The notes beneath the pieces were generated by a model. The model ran no database searches. It was given only the letters and a program-made list of their open reading frames with translations, and was not told the DNA's origin. From assembly GCA_007123625.1 (NCBI GenBank), contig SKKS01000160.1, positions 1 to 5,345 of the forward strand: a DNA stretch of 5,345 bases, in the 5' to 3' direction. The position numbers and the translations under genes were made by a program. Below are positions 1 to 4,928 of this stretch, one piece after another. Each line of letters starts with the position of its first letter. The first letter of the stretch is position 1. This DNA is from Paracoccaceae bacterium. GTDB lineage: Bacteria > Pseudomonadota > Alphaproteobacteria > Rhodobacterales > Rhodobacteraceae.

Positions 1-814
1 CCTCTTCGACCAGTTGGTTGGTGCCCAGACCGATCTCGCCGGTGTTGACGGCGCCCAGCACGGTCGTTGACATGTTGCCGAAACTGGCGGTCACGCCGCT
101 GATGGCGGCCACCCGGTCGGCAACACTCGCCGTGGCGGTGTCGATGCGGCTGGCGGTGTTGGTGATCGATCCGTCGATGGTGGTGGCGAGGTCCACGACC
201 GTCGCGACAGGGACCGTGACTGTCTGCTCCTGCAGGACTGGGTCCCAACCCGCGCCTGTGCCAACCGGTAGCGACGCAAGATAGGCATTCGTCCCATCGG
301 AAAAAACGAACTCGTCGCCCGAGATCGTGGTCGCCGCACCCGCAGTGTCGGAGATCGTCGCGATGAGTGCGCCGGTAACGGTCAGGATCTGATATCTGTC
401 GCCGGGAACCATGTCCGTCGCGTTGCGCATGCTGACCGTTCCATCTGCCGCCACGACGATATCATCATAGAAACCGGCCCGTGCTGCCGGGATCGTGCTG
501 CCCAGTTCTCCGACAGTTACCCAATAGATTCTGGACCCGCCCGGCCCAGATCCTGACACCTGAAACACGCGCACGCCGGGATCGGCGGCGTCGAGGGGCG
601 TTTCGGTGCTGGTCGTCTCGGACCGTTCGGTGATCAGCGTAGTCTGGATTGTGAGGTTATCGGCGGTATTCGCAAAGATGCCGGAAACCTGCGTTGCGGT
701 GCTGATCTGTCCCAGAACCCGTTCAAGAACGGATTGCGCCGATGCGGCGCTGGCGGCAAGGCACAGCGCAAGGGTGGGCGGAAGAAGGGTGCGGAACAAG
801 GGCAAGGGCGGCAC
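1..814 (-). CDS. Secreted repeat protein, paralogue of the 1004-2029 gene (3' end outside window)
   Basis: The frame is open from 814 to the left edge; 271 codons are visible and the C-terminus is missing. The N-terminus is a typical Sec signal peptide (hydrophobic stretch about residues 10-21) ending ASA before Q27, so export to the periplasm is expected. The mature start QSVLERVLGQ and the downstream motif FANTADN closely match the 1004-2029 product (17 of 28 residues by hand alignment). Residues about 55-212 are divergent, rich in Thr, Val, Gly and Asp, and look beta-rich. From IDGSITN (213) to the edge, 44 of 59 residues match the paralogue, including TTVLGAVNTGEIGLGTNQ. No ATG lies in frame upstream of or within the signal peptide. 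The GTG at 814 gives the best signal peptide but has no clear Shine-Dalgarno; TTG at 805 or 799 is possible. By position it could be an HfaD-like or curlin-like substrate of the CsgG-family pore; that is inference. Confidence 0.82.
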   Translation of the reverse strand, partial: MPPLPLFRTLLPPTLALCLAASAASAQSVLERVLGQISTATQVSGIFANTADNLTIQTTLITERSETTSTETPLDAADPGVRVFQVSGSGPGGSRIYWVTVGELGSTIPAARAGFYDDIVVAADGTVSMRNATDMVPGDRYQILTVTGALIATISDTAGAATTISGDEFVFSDGTNAYLASLPVGTGAGWDPVLQEQTVTVPVATVVDLATTIDGSITNTASRIDTATASVADRVAAISGVTASFGNMSTTVLGAVNTGEIGLGTNQLVEE

Positions 815-956
815 GTCCGGTTGTCGCAGATGCGCCGGAAAGCGACGCCGTGCAAGGGGTGGGGGGTGGTGAGCAGAACCACCCCCCGACCGGTGCCGCT
901 TCGCTTGCGCAAAGCGTCCTGGGGGGACTGCCAGGGGCTGGCACGCACCGGATTCG
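815..956. other. Leader region of the left-edge paralogue
   Basis: This non-coding stretch lies between the terminator of the 1004-2029 gene and the GTG start at 814. It holds a strong GC-rich hairpin (861-887) and a small one (902-916, CGCTT/AAGCG). I see no convincing sigma-70 promoter here on the minus strand, so the paralogue is either read through from upstream or uses a promoter I cannot identify. The open frames crossing it on both strands look like shadows. Confidence 0.5.
861..887 (-). repeat. Perfect 10-bp inverted repeat (hairpin) in the leader
   Basis: GGGGGGTGGT at 861-870 is matched exactly by ACCACCCCCC at 878-887 with a 7-nt loop. It lies 47 nt upstream of the GTG start of the left-edge gene. 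No T-run follows on either strand, so it is not a canonical intrinsic terminator. It could be an mRNA-stabilising stem, a translation control element or an operator; the sequence does not decide. Confidence 0.6.
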
Positions 957-994
957 CAAAAGCAAGGATGGCGGCACCCCTTGGGGGTGCCGCC
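957..994 (-). terminator. Rho-independent terminator after the repeat-protein gene
   Basis: A perfect 11-bp stem (970-980 with 984-994, arm GGCGGCACCCC on the plus strand, 3-nt loop) starts 10 nt beyond the stop codon of the 1004-2029 gene. Reading on the minus strand, it is followed by a T-rich tail, ATCCTTGCTTTTG. The stem is very GC-rich and the tail is interrupted, so read-through into the downstream paralogue is possible. Confidence 0.8.
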
Positions 995-1003
995 GGGTCA
1001 GCG

Positions 1004-2029
1004 TTACTCGGTCGGTGCCGGTGCCGGTGCGGTCGGTGCCGGTGCGGCAGCGAACATGTTCGTCGCGCTGTTGCCGACGATGCCGGCGACAGTGCCGGCC
1101 ACTTGGTTGTTCACGCCCGAAACGATGGTACCGGTGTTGACCGCACCAAGCACGGTGGTGTCCATCGAGCCCAGCAGATCGTCCAGACCCGAAAGCGTCA
1201 GGATGCCATCTGCGCTCAGGATGTTCAGTTGATCCGGCGAGATCGTTGCGACCGAGGCGTTCACACCTTCAAACGTGTTCGAGATCGAACCGTCGATGTT
1301 CATGGTGTTCAGCGCCGAGTTCAGAGCCAGCACGGTCTGGCCGGCAGTGGTGCCAACCTGATTGACGACCGAGCGGATCGCCTCGCTGGTGCCCGACAGG
1401 GCTTCTTCCACCACCTGGTTGGTGCCCAGGCCGATCTCGCCGGTGTTGACCGCGCCCAGCACGGTGGTCGCCATGCTGCCGAAGTTGGTGGTCACGTTGG
1501 AGATCGAGGTGACCTGATTGTCGACATTGGCCGTGGCCTGGTCGATCCGGCGCGCCACGTTGGTGATCGACCCGTCGATGGAGCCAACCGATCCGCCGGC
1601 GAGTGTGGTCGGCGTGTAGGGGTTTGCCGCCCCGGTTCGTGCGCTCAAGACCTCACTCGCAATAAAGTCTTCAGCCTGTTGCAGCGTCCGTGGGGTATCC
1701 GTGCCCCCAGTAGTGTCTGCGACTATGTAGTGAGTGATCTCGCCGGTGGTGGCCGAGAAAACTGGAACGATGGTCAGTTGAGCCGATCGCGCGGCCTCGG
1801 CATCGGCCAAGACTTGGAGATAGTCGGCTTCCGAGATTATTGCATCGGAACTTTCGTAAACGGTGATCACGCCCGGACTACCAATATTATCCGCCACGTT
1901 GGCGAACACGCCGGTCACTTCACCCAGCGATTGAGTCTGCGCGAGCACGCGCTCCAGCACCGACTGGGCCGAGGCCGCGCCGGTGAATGCCATCGATGCG
2001 ATGGCGGTCGTGGCAAGAAATTTTTTCAT
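1004..2029 (-). CDS. Secreted protein with two internal repeats, probable substrate of the CsgG-family pore
   Basis: This gene encodes 341 residues. The start is ATG at 2029, preceded by AAGGAA with 8-nt spacing. A classic signal peptide (MKKFLATTAIAS onward) ends ASA before Q22. The mature N-terminus QSVLERVLAQ is shared with the left-edge paralogue. Residues about 50-150 are a less conserved region. The second half contains two related modules: IDGSITN (151) to GSMATTVLGAVNTG (184-197), and IDGSISN (245) to GSMDTTVLGAVNTG (287-300), each followed by an Asn/Gly/Val-rich stretch ending near NNQV or TNQV. The tail after 327 is Ala/Pro-rich. There is no cysteine in the mature protein, which is rich in Thr, Ser, Asn and Val. 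It lies 140 bp downstream of the pore gene and ends at a terminator. Position and composition suggest a surface adhesin or fibre subunit comparable to HfaD or curlins. I do not recognise a named family. Confidence 0.88.
   Translation of the reverse strand: MKKFLATTAIASMAFTGAASAQSVLERVLAQTQSLGEVTGVFANVADNIGSPGVITVYESSDAIISEADYLQVLADAEAARSAQLTIVPVFSATTGEITHYIVADTTGGTDTPRTLQQAEDFIASEVLSARTGAANPYTPTTLAGGSVGSIDGSITNVARRIDQATANVDNQVTSISNVTTNFGSMATTVLGAVNTGEIGLGTNQVVEEALSGTSEAIRSVVNQVGTTAGQTVLALNSALNTMNIDGSISNTFEGVNASVATISPDQLNILSADGILTLSGLDDLLGSMDTTVLGAVNTGTIVSGVNNQVAGTVAGIVGNSATNMFAAAPAPTAPAPAPTE
1130..1171 (-). repeat. Repeat copy B encoding GSMDTTVLGAVNTG
   Basis: This 42-bp segment encodes residues 287-300 of the repeat protein. 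It matches copy A (1439-1480) at 34 of 42 bases by hand count, and it resembles the copy in the left-edge gene (38-79). Confidence 0.75.
1439..1480 (-). repeat. Repeat copy A encoding GSMATTVLGAVNTG
   Basis: This segment encodes residues 184-197. It is the centre of a longer block (about 1411-1485) that closely matches the left-edge gene (about 9-88) at both DNA and protein level. Confidence 0.75.
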
Positions 2030-2169
2030 TTTGCCTGTTCCTTCAGGTTAACCGCCAAAGCCCCCTCAGGCTTCGACATTTTTACGGGCATGTCACGAGG
2101 GGCCCGTTCTTTCCGCCCCCGGCACATGCCGGCGGGGGAAGTCCTGCGCGCGGTGTCACCGCGCCTGCT
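2030..2169. other. Intergenic region with two stem-loops between pore and repeat-protein genes
   Basis: Two hairpins follow the pore gene on the minus strand. A perfect 7-bp stem with a 3-nt loop lies at 2148-2164, six nt past the stop codon. A larger imperfect one lies at 2113-2138, with core CCGGCA/TGCCGG and flanking C/G pairs. Neither has a T-run, so complete termination is not expected. They could protect the 3' end of the pore message or set the ratio of pore to substrate transcript. A weak stem AAGCC/GGCTT (2058-2073) lies just upstream of the ribosome binding site of the next gene. No convincing promoter was found. Confidence 0.5.
2038..2043 (-). promoter_or_regulatory. Ribosome binding site for the 1004-2029 gene
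   Basis: AAGGAA on the minus strand, 8 nt before the ATG at 2029. It fixes the start of the signal peptide. Confidence 0.75.
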
Positions 2170-3555
2170 TTACTGAGCGTTTCGCATCATCCGGTCATAC
2201 GCGGGTGTTCCCGGAGGTGGCAGTGCCGGGGCCTGCACTGGATCCTGCGGGGGGGCGGCGTCGGACAATACCGCCGCCCCGCCCGTGGGCGCCGTCTCCC
2301 CCGGCGCCCCCCCGACCGGAGGGGCAGTGGCGCTGCCCGCCTCCAGCCGTGCAGCCAGTTGTTCCTGCGCCTGCGTCACCACACCGATGCCGCGTTCGAC
2401 CACCAGCGCGACGGCGTCACCCTCGGGGCCGTCCAGCCCCAGTTCCGCCGCGCGCTGCATGATCTGGACCGCACCGCGCAACAGTTCGGTCGCCTCGGCG
2501 GCCTTTTGCGCTGCCTTTTCGGTGCTGTCGGCGGCCAGCGATTCCTCGGCTGCCGCAACCGCACGGGCCCCAAAGACCATGGCGTGATTGGCCAGTTCCT
2601 TGACCTGTTCCTGAATGCTGCGCGCCGCTGGCTGTTGCTGTTGCGCAACCGCCTGCTGTGGCTGAAGCGCCCTGCCCTGCTGCTGCACAACGGCTGCCTG
2701 CTGCAGGGCCGCGCCGCTGCGCGCCACTGCGCGCAGCGCTTCGGGATCCCCCGTGCCGGTATTCTGAATCGACCCATAGAAGGGGCTGACCTTTTCCTTG
2801 CAGGGGGCAAAGGTGGACGCGTTCATCAACTGACCCAGCAATTCAAAGCTGGCAAAGCTGAGCATCTGGCGCAGGGCGAAATGCACGGCCTCGCGCTCCT
2901 GCCCGCCCATGTCGAGGCTGAGCAACGTATCCCCAAAGAACCGCCCCATCGTGGCGCCGACCTCGCGCGAGAAGATTTGCTTTTGCAGCGGCACGCTGGC
3001 CACGATCCGCCCGGTCAGGGCGTCGGTCATGGTCAGGTCCAGCCCGATCAGGATACGGTTCTGGCGATAGCGCGGCCCGACCCCGGCAATCTGGGTGCTG
3101 AAGCCACCACCAGGAATGAAATCAAGGCTGTTGATGCTGCCCGAGATGTAGAAGTTCACCGGCATCTGCTGCGACAGGTCGCGGATGCCCCATTGCGTTT
3201 CGACAATAGGGATATTCGGGTCGCGCCGGTTGACCACGGTAACTCCGGCCCGGAACAGCGCCGATTGCACCATCTCGCCTGCGCCCTGGGTCACGAATTT
3301 TCCCGCCGCGCCGTCGGCATAGCTTTCCCTGCCGGTCGCATCGACAATCTGCCCAACGGCAAAGGTTATGCCCGGCTGAACTTTGCCGCGAATACAAGAC
3401 AGCGCTTCGTCAAAGGCTGTGACGACATCCTCGATCGGCGGCCCCTCAGCAAGTGGGGCGTTGGCGTCGCGCGACGTAAATGCGCCCGGAGGAAGCGCAC
3501 TGCACCCCGCCAGAGCCACCACAGAGATCATGCTCTGCCACCATCTTGTTTGCAC
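2170..3555 (-). CDS. CsgG/HfaB-family outer-membrane secretion lipoprotein with long C-terminal extension
   Basis: The 461-residue product begins at GTG 3555, with GGAG 9 nt upstream; the ATG at 3531 lacks a good binding site. Lipobox LAGC puts the lipidated cysteine at residue 18. Residues about 60-245 align well from memory with E. coli CsgG: VGQIVDATGRESY corresponds to the start of the mature domain, GKFVTQGAGEMVQSAL to the helix after the constriction loop, FYISGSI to the central strand, and DALTGRIVASV plus QKQIFSREV to the membrane hairpin region. Tyr79 and Phe87 fall where CsgG has its constriction residues. CsgG-family proteins form oligomeric outer-membrane channels that export curlins; HfaB does so for holdfast anchor proteins. 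About 190 residues follow the usual end: a Gln-rich linker (284-309), an Ala/Glu-rich helical stretch (about 313-415) and a Pro/Ala/Gly tail. Its neighbours are predicted exported proteins, supporting a dedicated exporter. Symbol hfaB is plausible but unproven. Confidence 0.92.
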   Translation of the reverse strand: MQTRWWQSMISVVALAGCSALPPGAFTSRDANAPLAEGPPIEDVVTAFDEALSCIRGKVQPGITFAVGQIVDATGRESYADGAAGKFVTQGAGEMVQSALFRAGVTVVNRRDPNIPIVETQWGIRDLSQQMPVNFYISGSINSLDFIPGGGFSTQIAGVGPRYRQNRILIGLDLTMTDALTGRIVASVPLQKQIFSREVGATMGRFFGDTLLSLDMGGQEREAVHFALRQMLSFASFELLGQLMNASTFAPCKEKVSPFYGSIQNTGTGDPEALRAVARSGAALQQAAVVQQQGRALQPQQAVAQQQQPAARSIQEQVKELANHAMVFGARAVAAAEESLAADSTEKAAQKAAEATELLRGAVQIMQRAAELGLDGPEGDAVALVVERGIGVVTQAQEQLAARLEAGSATAPPVGGAPGETAPTGGAAVLSDAAPPQDPVQAPALPPPGTPAYDRMMRNAQ

Positions 3556-3657
3556 GGTATTCTGCTCCAGATTTCCACTTGACCCCCCAGGTCAGACGGC
3601 TGTTTGCGCGCCCCGTCGGCGCGTGCGCCGATGGTGTCGCGGTCGTCTCGCATGCGG
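3556..3657. other. Gap between HfaA-like and pore genes, with two short inverted repeats
   Basis: This 102-bp gap holds the palindrome TCGGCGCGTGCGCCGA (3616-3631) and TGACC-CCCCA-GGTCA (3580-3594). The second lies 12 nt upstream of the GGAG ribosome binding site of the pore gene, so it could influence its translation. No T-run follows either stem, so the genes are probably co-transcribed. Confidence 0.4.
3565..3568 (-). promoter_or_regulatory. Ribosome binding site deciding the GTG start of the pore gene
   Basis: GGAG on the minus strand, 9 nt before GTG 3555. It supports GTG over the internal ATG eight codons later; both starts keep the lipobox. Confidence 0.7.
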
Positions 3658-4218
3658 TCAGGGCCCGCAGCGCATAGATCGGCCAGCCGTGCTGGTGCTG
3701 ATGTCAATGCCCGAAGGCGAGGCCATCGACTCGAACAGGCTGGTGTCTTGCTGTATGCTGCCGTCGACGCAGCCTTCGGTGTCTGCAGAATTGGTCGCGA
3801 TGATATGATTGTTTGCGCCGTGCACATCGATGGTGGTGTTGCCGGTGTTCATCGAGCCGACAGAATTGGTGTTCTGTCCGATCCGGTCACCATTGAGCTG
3901 GAAGTCGATGGTGTCGAAACTCATCGTTTCTCCTATGACTTCCTGGTAATTTGAGCGGCTGTCATTCGTCGTATTGTTCGTTGTATTGTTCGTTATCAGC
4001 GTGCTGGGTCCAGGTTGGGTGCGCGCCTGCCGAATCGTCTGCGCCTGCTGCAAGGCAAGGCTGCGGTCGGAGGCCGACGCAAATCCCCAACCCGACGACC
4101 AGTTCTGCCCAGGCGAAGAGACGTTCTGCGCCGCCACCGGCATGGCCGCGAACAGCACGACGCAAGCGGCCGCGAAGGGTAGCGGCGTGATCCGTGCCAT
4201 TTTCCGAAAGATCTGCAT
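3658..4218 (-). CDS. Secreted Asn/Thr/Ser-rich protein, HfaA-like
   Basis: The gene encodes 186 residues from ATG 4218, with GGAG 8 nt upstream. The ATG at 4257 would overlap the previous gene and has a poorer signal peptide. The Sec signal peptide ends near PVAA before Q31. The mature protein begins QNVSSPGQNWSSGWGFASAS and then carries a low-complexity run NNTTNNTTND (77-86). A central Gly/Asn-rich part follows (NGDRIGQNTNSVGSMNTGN at 109-127, then a GANN motif at 134-137), with a Ser/Thr-rich tail and cysteines at 150 and 184. Holdfast protein HfaA of Caulobacter, as I recall it, has a similar short aromatic/Ser/Gly start and an Asn/Thr/Val region, and sits just upstream of hfaB; the same order here supports the call. 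Likely role: an exported surface anchor or amyloid-like subunit using the CsgG-family pore. Homology rests on weak sequence similarity plus position. Confidence 0.8.
   Translation of the reverse strand: MQIFRKMARITPLPFAAACVVLFAAMPVAAQNVSSPGQNWSSGWGFASASDRSLALQQAQTIRQARTQPGPSTLITNNTTNNTTNDSRSNYQEVIGETMSFDTIDFQLNGDRIGQNTNSVGSMNTGNTTIDVHGANNHIIATNSADTEGCVDGSIQQDTSLFESMASPSGIDISTSTAGRSMRCGP
3971..3994 (-). repeat. Two perfect 12-bp tandem repeats in the HfaA-like gene
   Basis: GTATTGTTCGTT occurs twice head to tail (3971-3982, 3983-3994), with a degenerate copy before it. On the minus strand it encodes the NNTT repeats. Such an in-frame repeat could change length by slippage, in steps of four residues. 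Confidence 0.8.
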
Positions 4219-4226
4219 TCCGTTCG

Positions 4227-4230
4227 CTCC
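4227..4230 (-). promoter_or_regulatory. Ribosome binding site for the HfaA-like gene
   Basis: GGAG on the minus strand, 8 nt before ATG 4218 and inside the 22-bp gap after the lipoprotein stop codon. It selects this start over the upstream in-frame ATG at 4257. Confidence 0.75.
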
Positions 4231-4240
4231 TGCGCTGGGC

Positions 4241-4738
4241 CTAGTTGGACTCGTCAAACAGGTTGTCCATAATCTTGTTCAGGTCGGTGTTGCCCTGCTC
4301 GCTGCCCGCGACAACCGTGTCCCCCCGCACGATCGCGAAGCGTTGGTTGTCATCGAGAGCAGCGACACCCTCGTCATCGACCCGCGCCACGGGGTCGCCC
4401 CTCTTGGCAGGCGGCTGATCCTGCTGGGGCGGCTGATCCTGCTGCGGCGGCTGCTGCGCCGGCGGTTGCGCCGGTGGCGTCTCCGACGGCACGGGTGCCG
4501 AATTGCTGGGCCCTCTGTAGATCAGCTGCTTGTTCACCGGACGGGCCGAGATCGGCGCACAGATGACACGCATCTCGGGAGAAAACTTGTCGGCAAAAAC
4601 AACAGGGGCCGACACATGCTGCACTGGCTCCTCCCAGCACACCACTGTGGATGCGGACTCTTTCTGGCACGCGCTCAGAATAAGCAAACCAGCCGCTCCG
4701 AACACGAACCGATTCAACTTGGGAATAGACAAATTCAT
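4241..4738 (-). CDS. Small Pro/Gln-rich lipoprotein, first gene of the cluster
   Basis: The gene encodes 165 residues from ATG 4738, with AGGG 9 nt upstream. An in-frame ATG at 4795 would add 19 charged residues ahead of the signal peptide and is less likely. The signal peptide ends in lipobox LSAC with Cys24 as the lipidation site; Gln at +2 predicts outer-membrane sorting. Mature residues 34-76 form a compact region with two further cysteines (34 and 60) that could make a disulfide. Residues 82-111 are a Pro/Gln linker with tandem PPQQDQ. The C-terminal segment (114-165) is charged and includes QRFAIVRGDTVVAGSEQGN. It lies 22 bp upstream of the HfaA-like gene, so it is very likely co-transcribed with it. 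I do not recognise the family. Its position and lipidation suggest an accessory factor for the pore or its substrates, analogous in role to CsgE or CsgF, without visible homology to either. Confidence 0.85.
   Translation of the reverse strand: MNLSIPKLNRFVFGAAGLLILSACQKESASTVVCWEEPVQHVSAPVVFADKFSPEMRVICAPISARPVNKQLIYRGPSNSAPVPSETPPAQPPAQQPPQQDQPPQQDQPPAKRGDPVARVDDEGVAALDDNQRFAIVRGDTVVAGSEQGNTDLNKIMDNLFDESN
4412..4447 (-). repeat. Two 18-bp tandem repeats encoding the PQQDQP linker
   Basis: Units at 4412-4429 and 4430-4447 agree at 17 of 18 bases, and a truncated third (CGGCTGCTG) follows. They encode the Pro/Gln linker of the lipoprotein. In-frame expansion or loss would change linker length by six residues. 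Confidence 0.8.
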
Positions 4739-4788
4739 TGCATTGCACCCTACATTTCTCTCTCTTTGTTTAAACGCAACGCTGTGCG

Positions 4789-4817
4789 AATGCATTTCCT
4801 CTAAAGATGGATTTCAA
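4789..4817 (-). promoter_or_regulatory. Candidate promoter of the minus-strand cluster
   Basis: TTGAAA (4817-4812, 5 of 6 to the sigma-70 -35 consensus) is followed after 17 nt by TGCATT (4794-4789), a poor -10 box matching at 3 of 6. The -35 box sits inside the 10-nt spacer of the CTAAAGAT/ATCTTTAG dyad. A weak -10 plus an overlapping operator would fit a regulated promoter. This is a reading by eye. Confidence 0.3.
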
Positions 4818-4826
4818 TATCTTTAG
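4801..4826. promoter_or_regulatory. Perfect 8-bp dyad, candidate operator
   Basis: CTAAAGAT (4801-4808) and ATCTTTAG (4819-4826) are exact inverted copies with a 10-nt spacer. Half-site centres are 18 bp apart, close to two helical turns, which suits a dimeric DNA-binding protein on one face. No T-run follows, so a terminator is unlikely. Confidence 0.6.
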
Positions 4827-4839
4827 ATATCCCCTGAAC

Positions 4840-4874
4840 CAGCGATCGCTATTTGCTTTCCCTATTGATCGCTG
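4840..4874. promoter_or_regulatory. Second dyad CAGCGATC/GATCGCTG containing a 10-bp palindrome
   Basis: CAGCGATC (4840-4847) is matched exactly by GATCGCTG (4867-4874) with a 19-nt spacer. The left half is also part of the perfect palindrome AGCGATCGCT (4841-4850), so three related half-sites are present. It differs in sequence from the dyad at 4801, implying a different regulator or a structural role. Confidence 0.5.
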
Positions 4875-4901
4875 ATATCGACCACTCAGGTAAGGTTTTA
4901 G

Positions 4902-4928
4902 ATGACGTGGTTCCTGAATGTCAGGTAG
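4902..4928 (+). CDS. Possible leader peptide ORF (8 codons)
   Basis: ATG 4902 opens a frame MTWFLNVR with a TAG stop at 4926-4928. It is preceded by AAGG with 6-nt spacing, a better binding site than the one before the next gene's ATG at 4918. It overlaps that gene's start by 11 nt in another frame, which would allow translational coupling. Such short frames also arise by chance. Confidence 0.2.
   Translation: MTWFLNVR

Larger units (their letters stand above)
4739..4917. promoter_or_regulatory. Divergent promoter region
   Basis: This 179-bp AT-richer region separates the start of the minus-strand cluster (4738) from the plus-strand gene (4918). It carries two separate perfect 8-bp dyads and two GATATC hexamers (4826-4831, 4874-4879). 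The layout fits joint control of both units by one or two dimeric regulators. No protein-coding gene other than a possible short leader ORF at 4902 was seen. Confidence 0.6.

Noticed and set aside
755..764. Lipobox in the left-edge protein (Cys18 in the signal peptide)
   Set aside because: The residue before the cysteine is Leu, not Gly/Ala/Ser, and a good signal peptidase I site ASA-Q follows eight residues later.
734..2176. 480-codon open frame on the plus strand
   Set aside because: It lies antisense to the 1004-2029 gene, its product is Arg/Gly/His-rich without a recognisable domain, and the minus frame has a signal peptide, ribosome binding site, repeats and terminator.
2620..2710. CTG/CAG-rich stretch as a microsatellite or CRISPR-like array
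   Set aside because: It encodes the Gln-rich linker of the pore with irregular units; there are no regular repeats and spacers. No CRISPR array, tRNA, rRNA or insertion sequence was seen anywhere in the window.
1987..3582. 531-codon open frame on the plus strand
   Set aside because: Antisense to the CsgG-family gene, whose domain is clearly readable; long antisense frames are expected in high-GC DNA.
3616..3631. Palindrome TCGGCGCGTGCGCCGA as a terminator of the HfaA-like gene
   Set aside because: No T-run follows on the minus strand and the loop is very small; such GC palindromes are common in this base composition.
4160..4170. Lipobox in the HfaA-like protein (AAAC at residue 19)
   Set aside because: The hydrophobic core continues past the cysteine to a clear cleavage site near residue 30.
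3974..4804. 276-codon open frame on the plus strand
   Set aside because: It opposes two minus-strand genes with good signal peptides and start sites; the product is a low-complexity Arg/Leu run.
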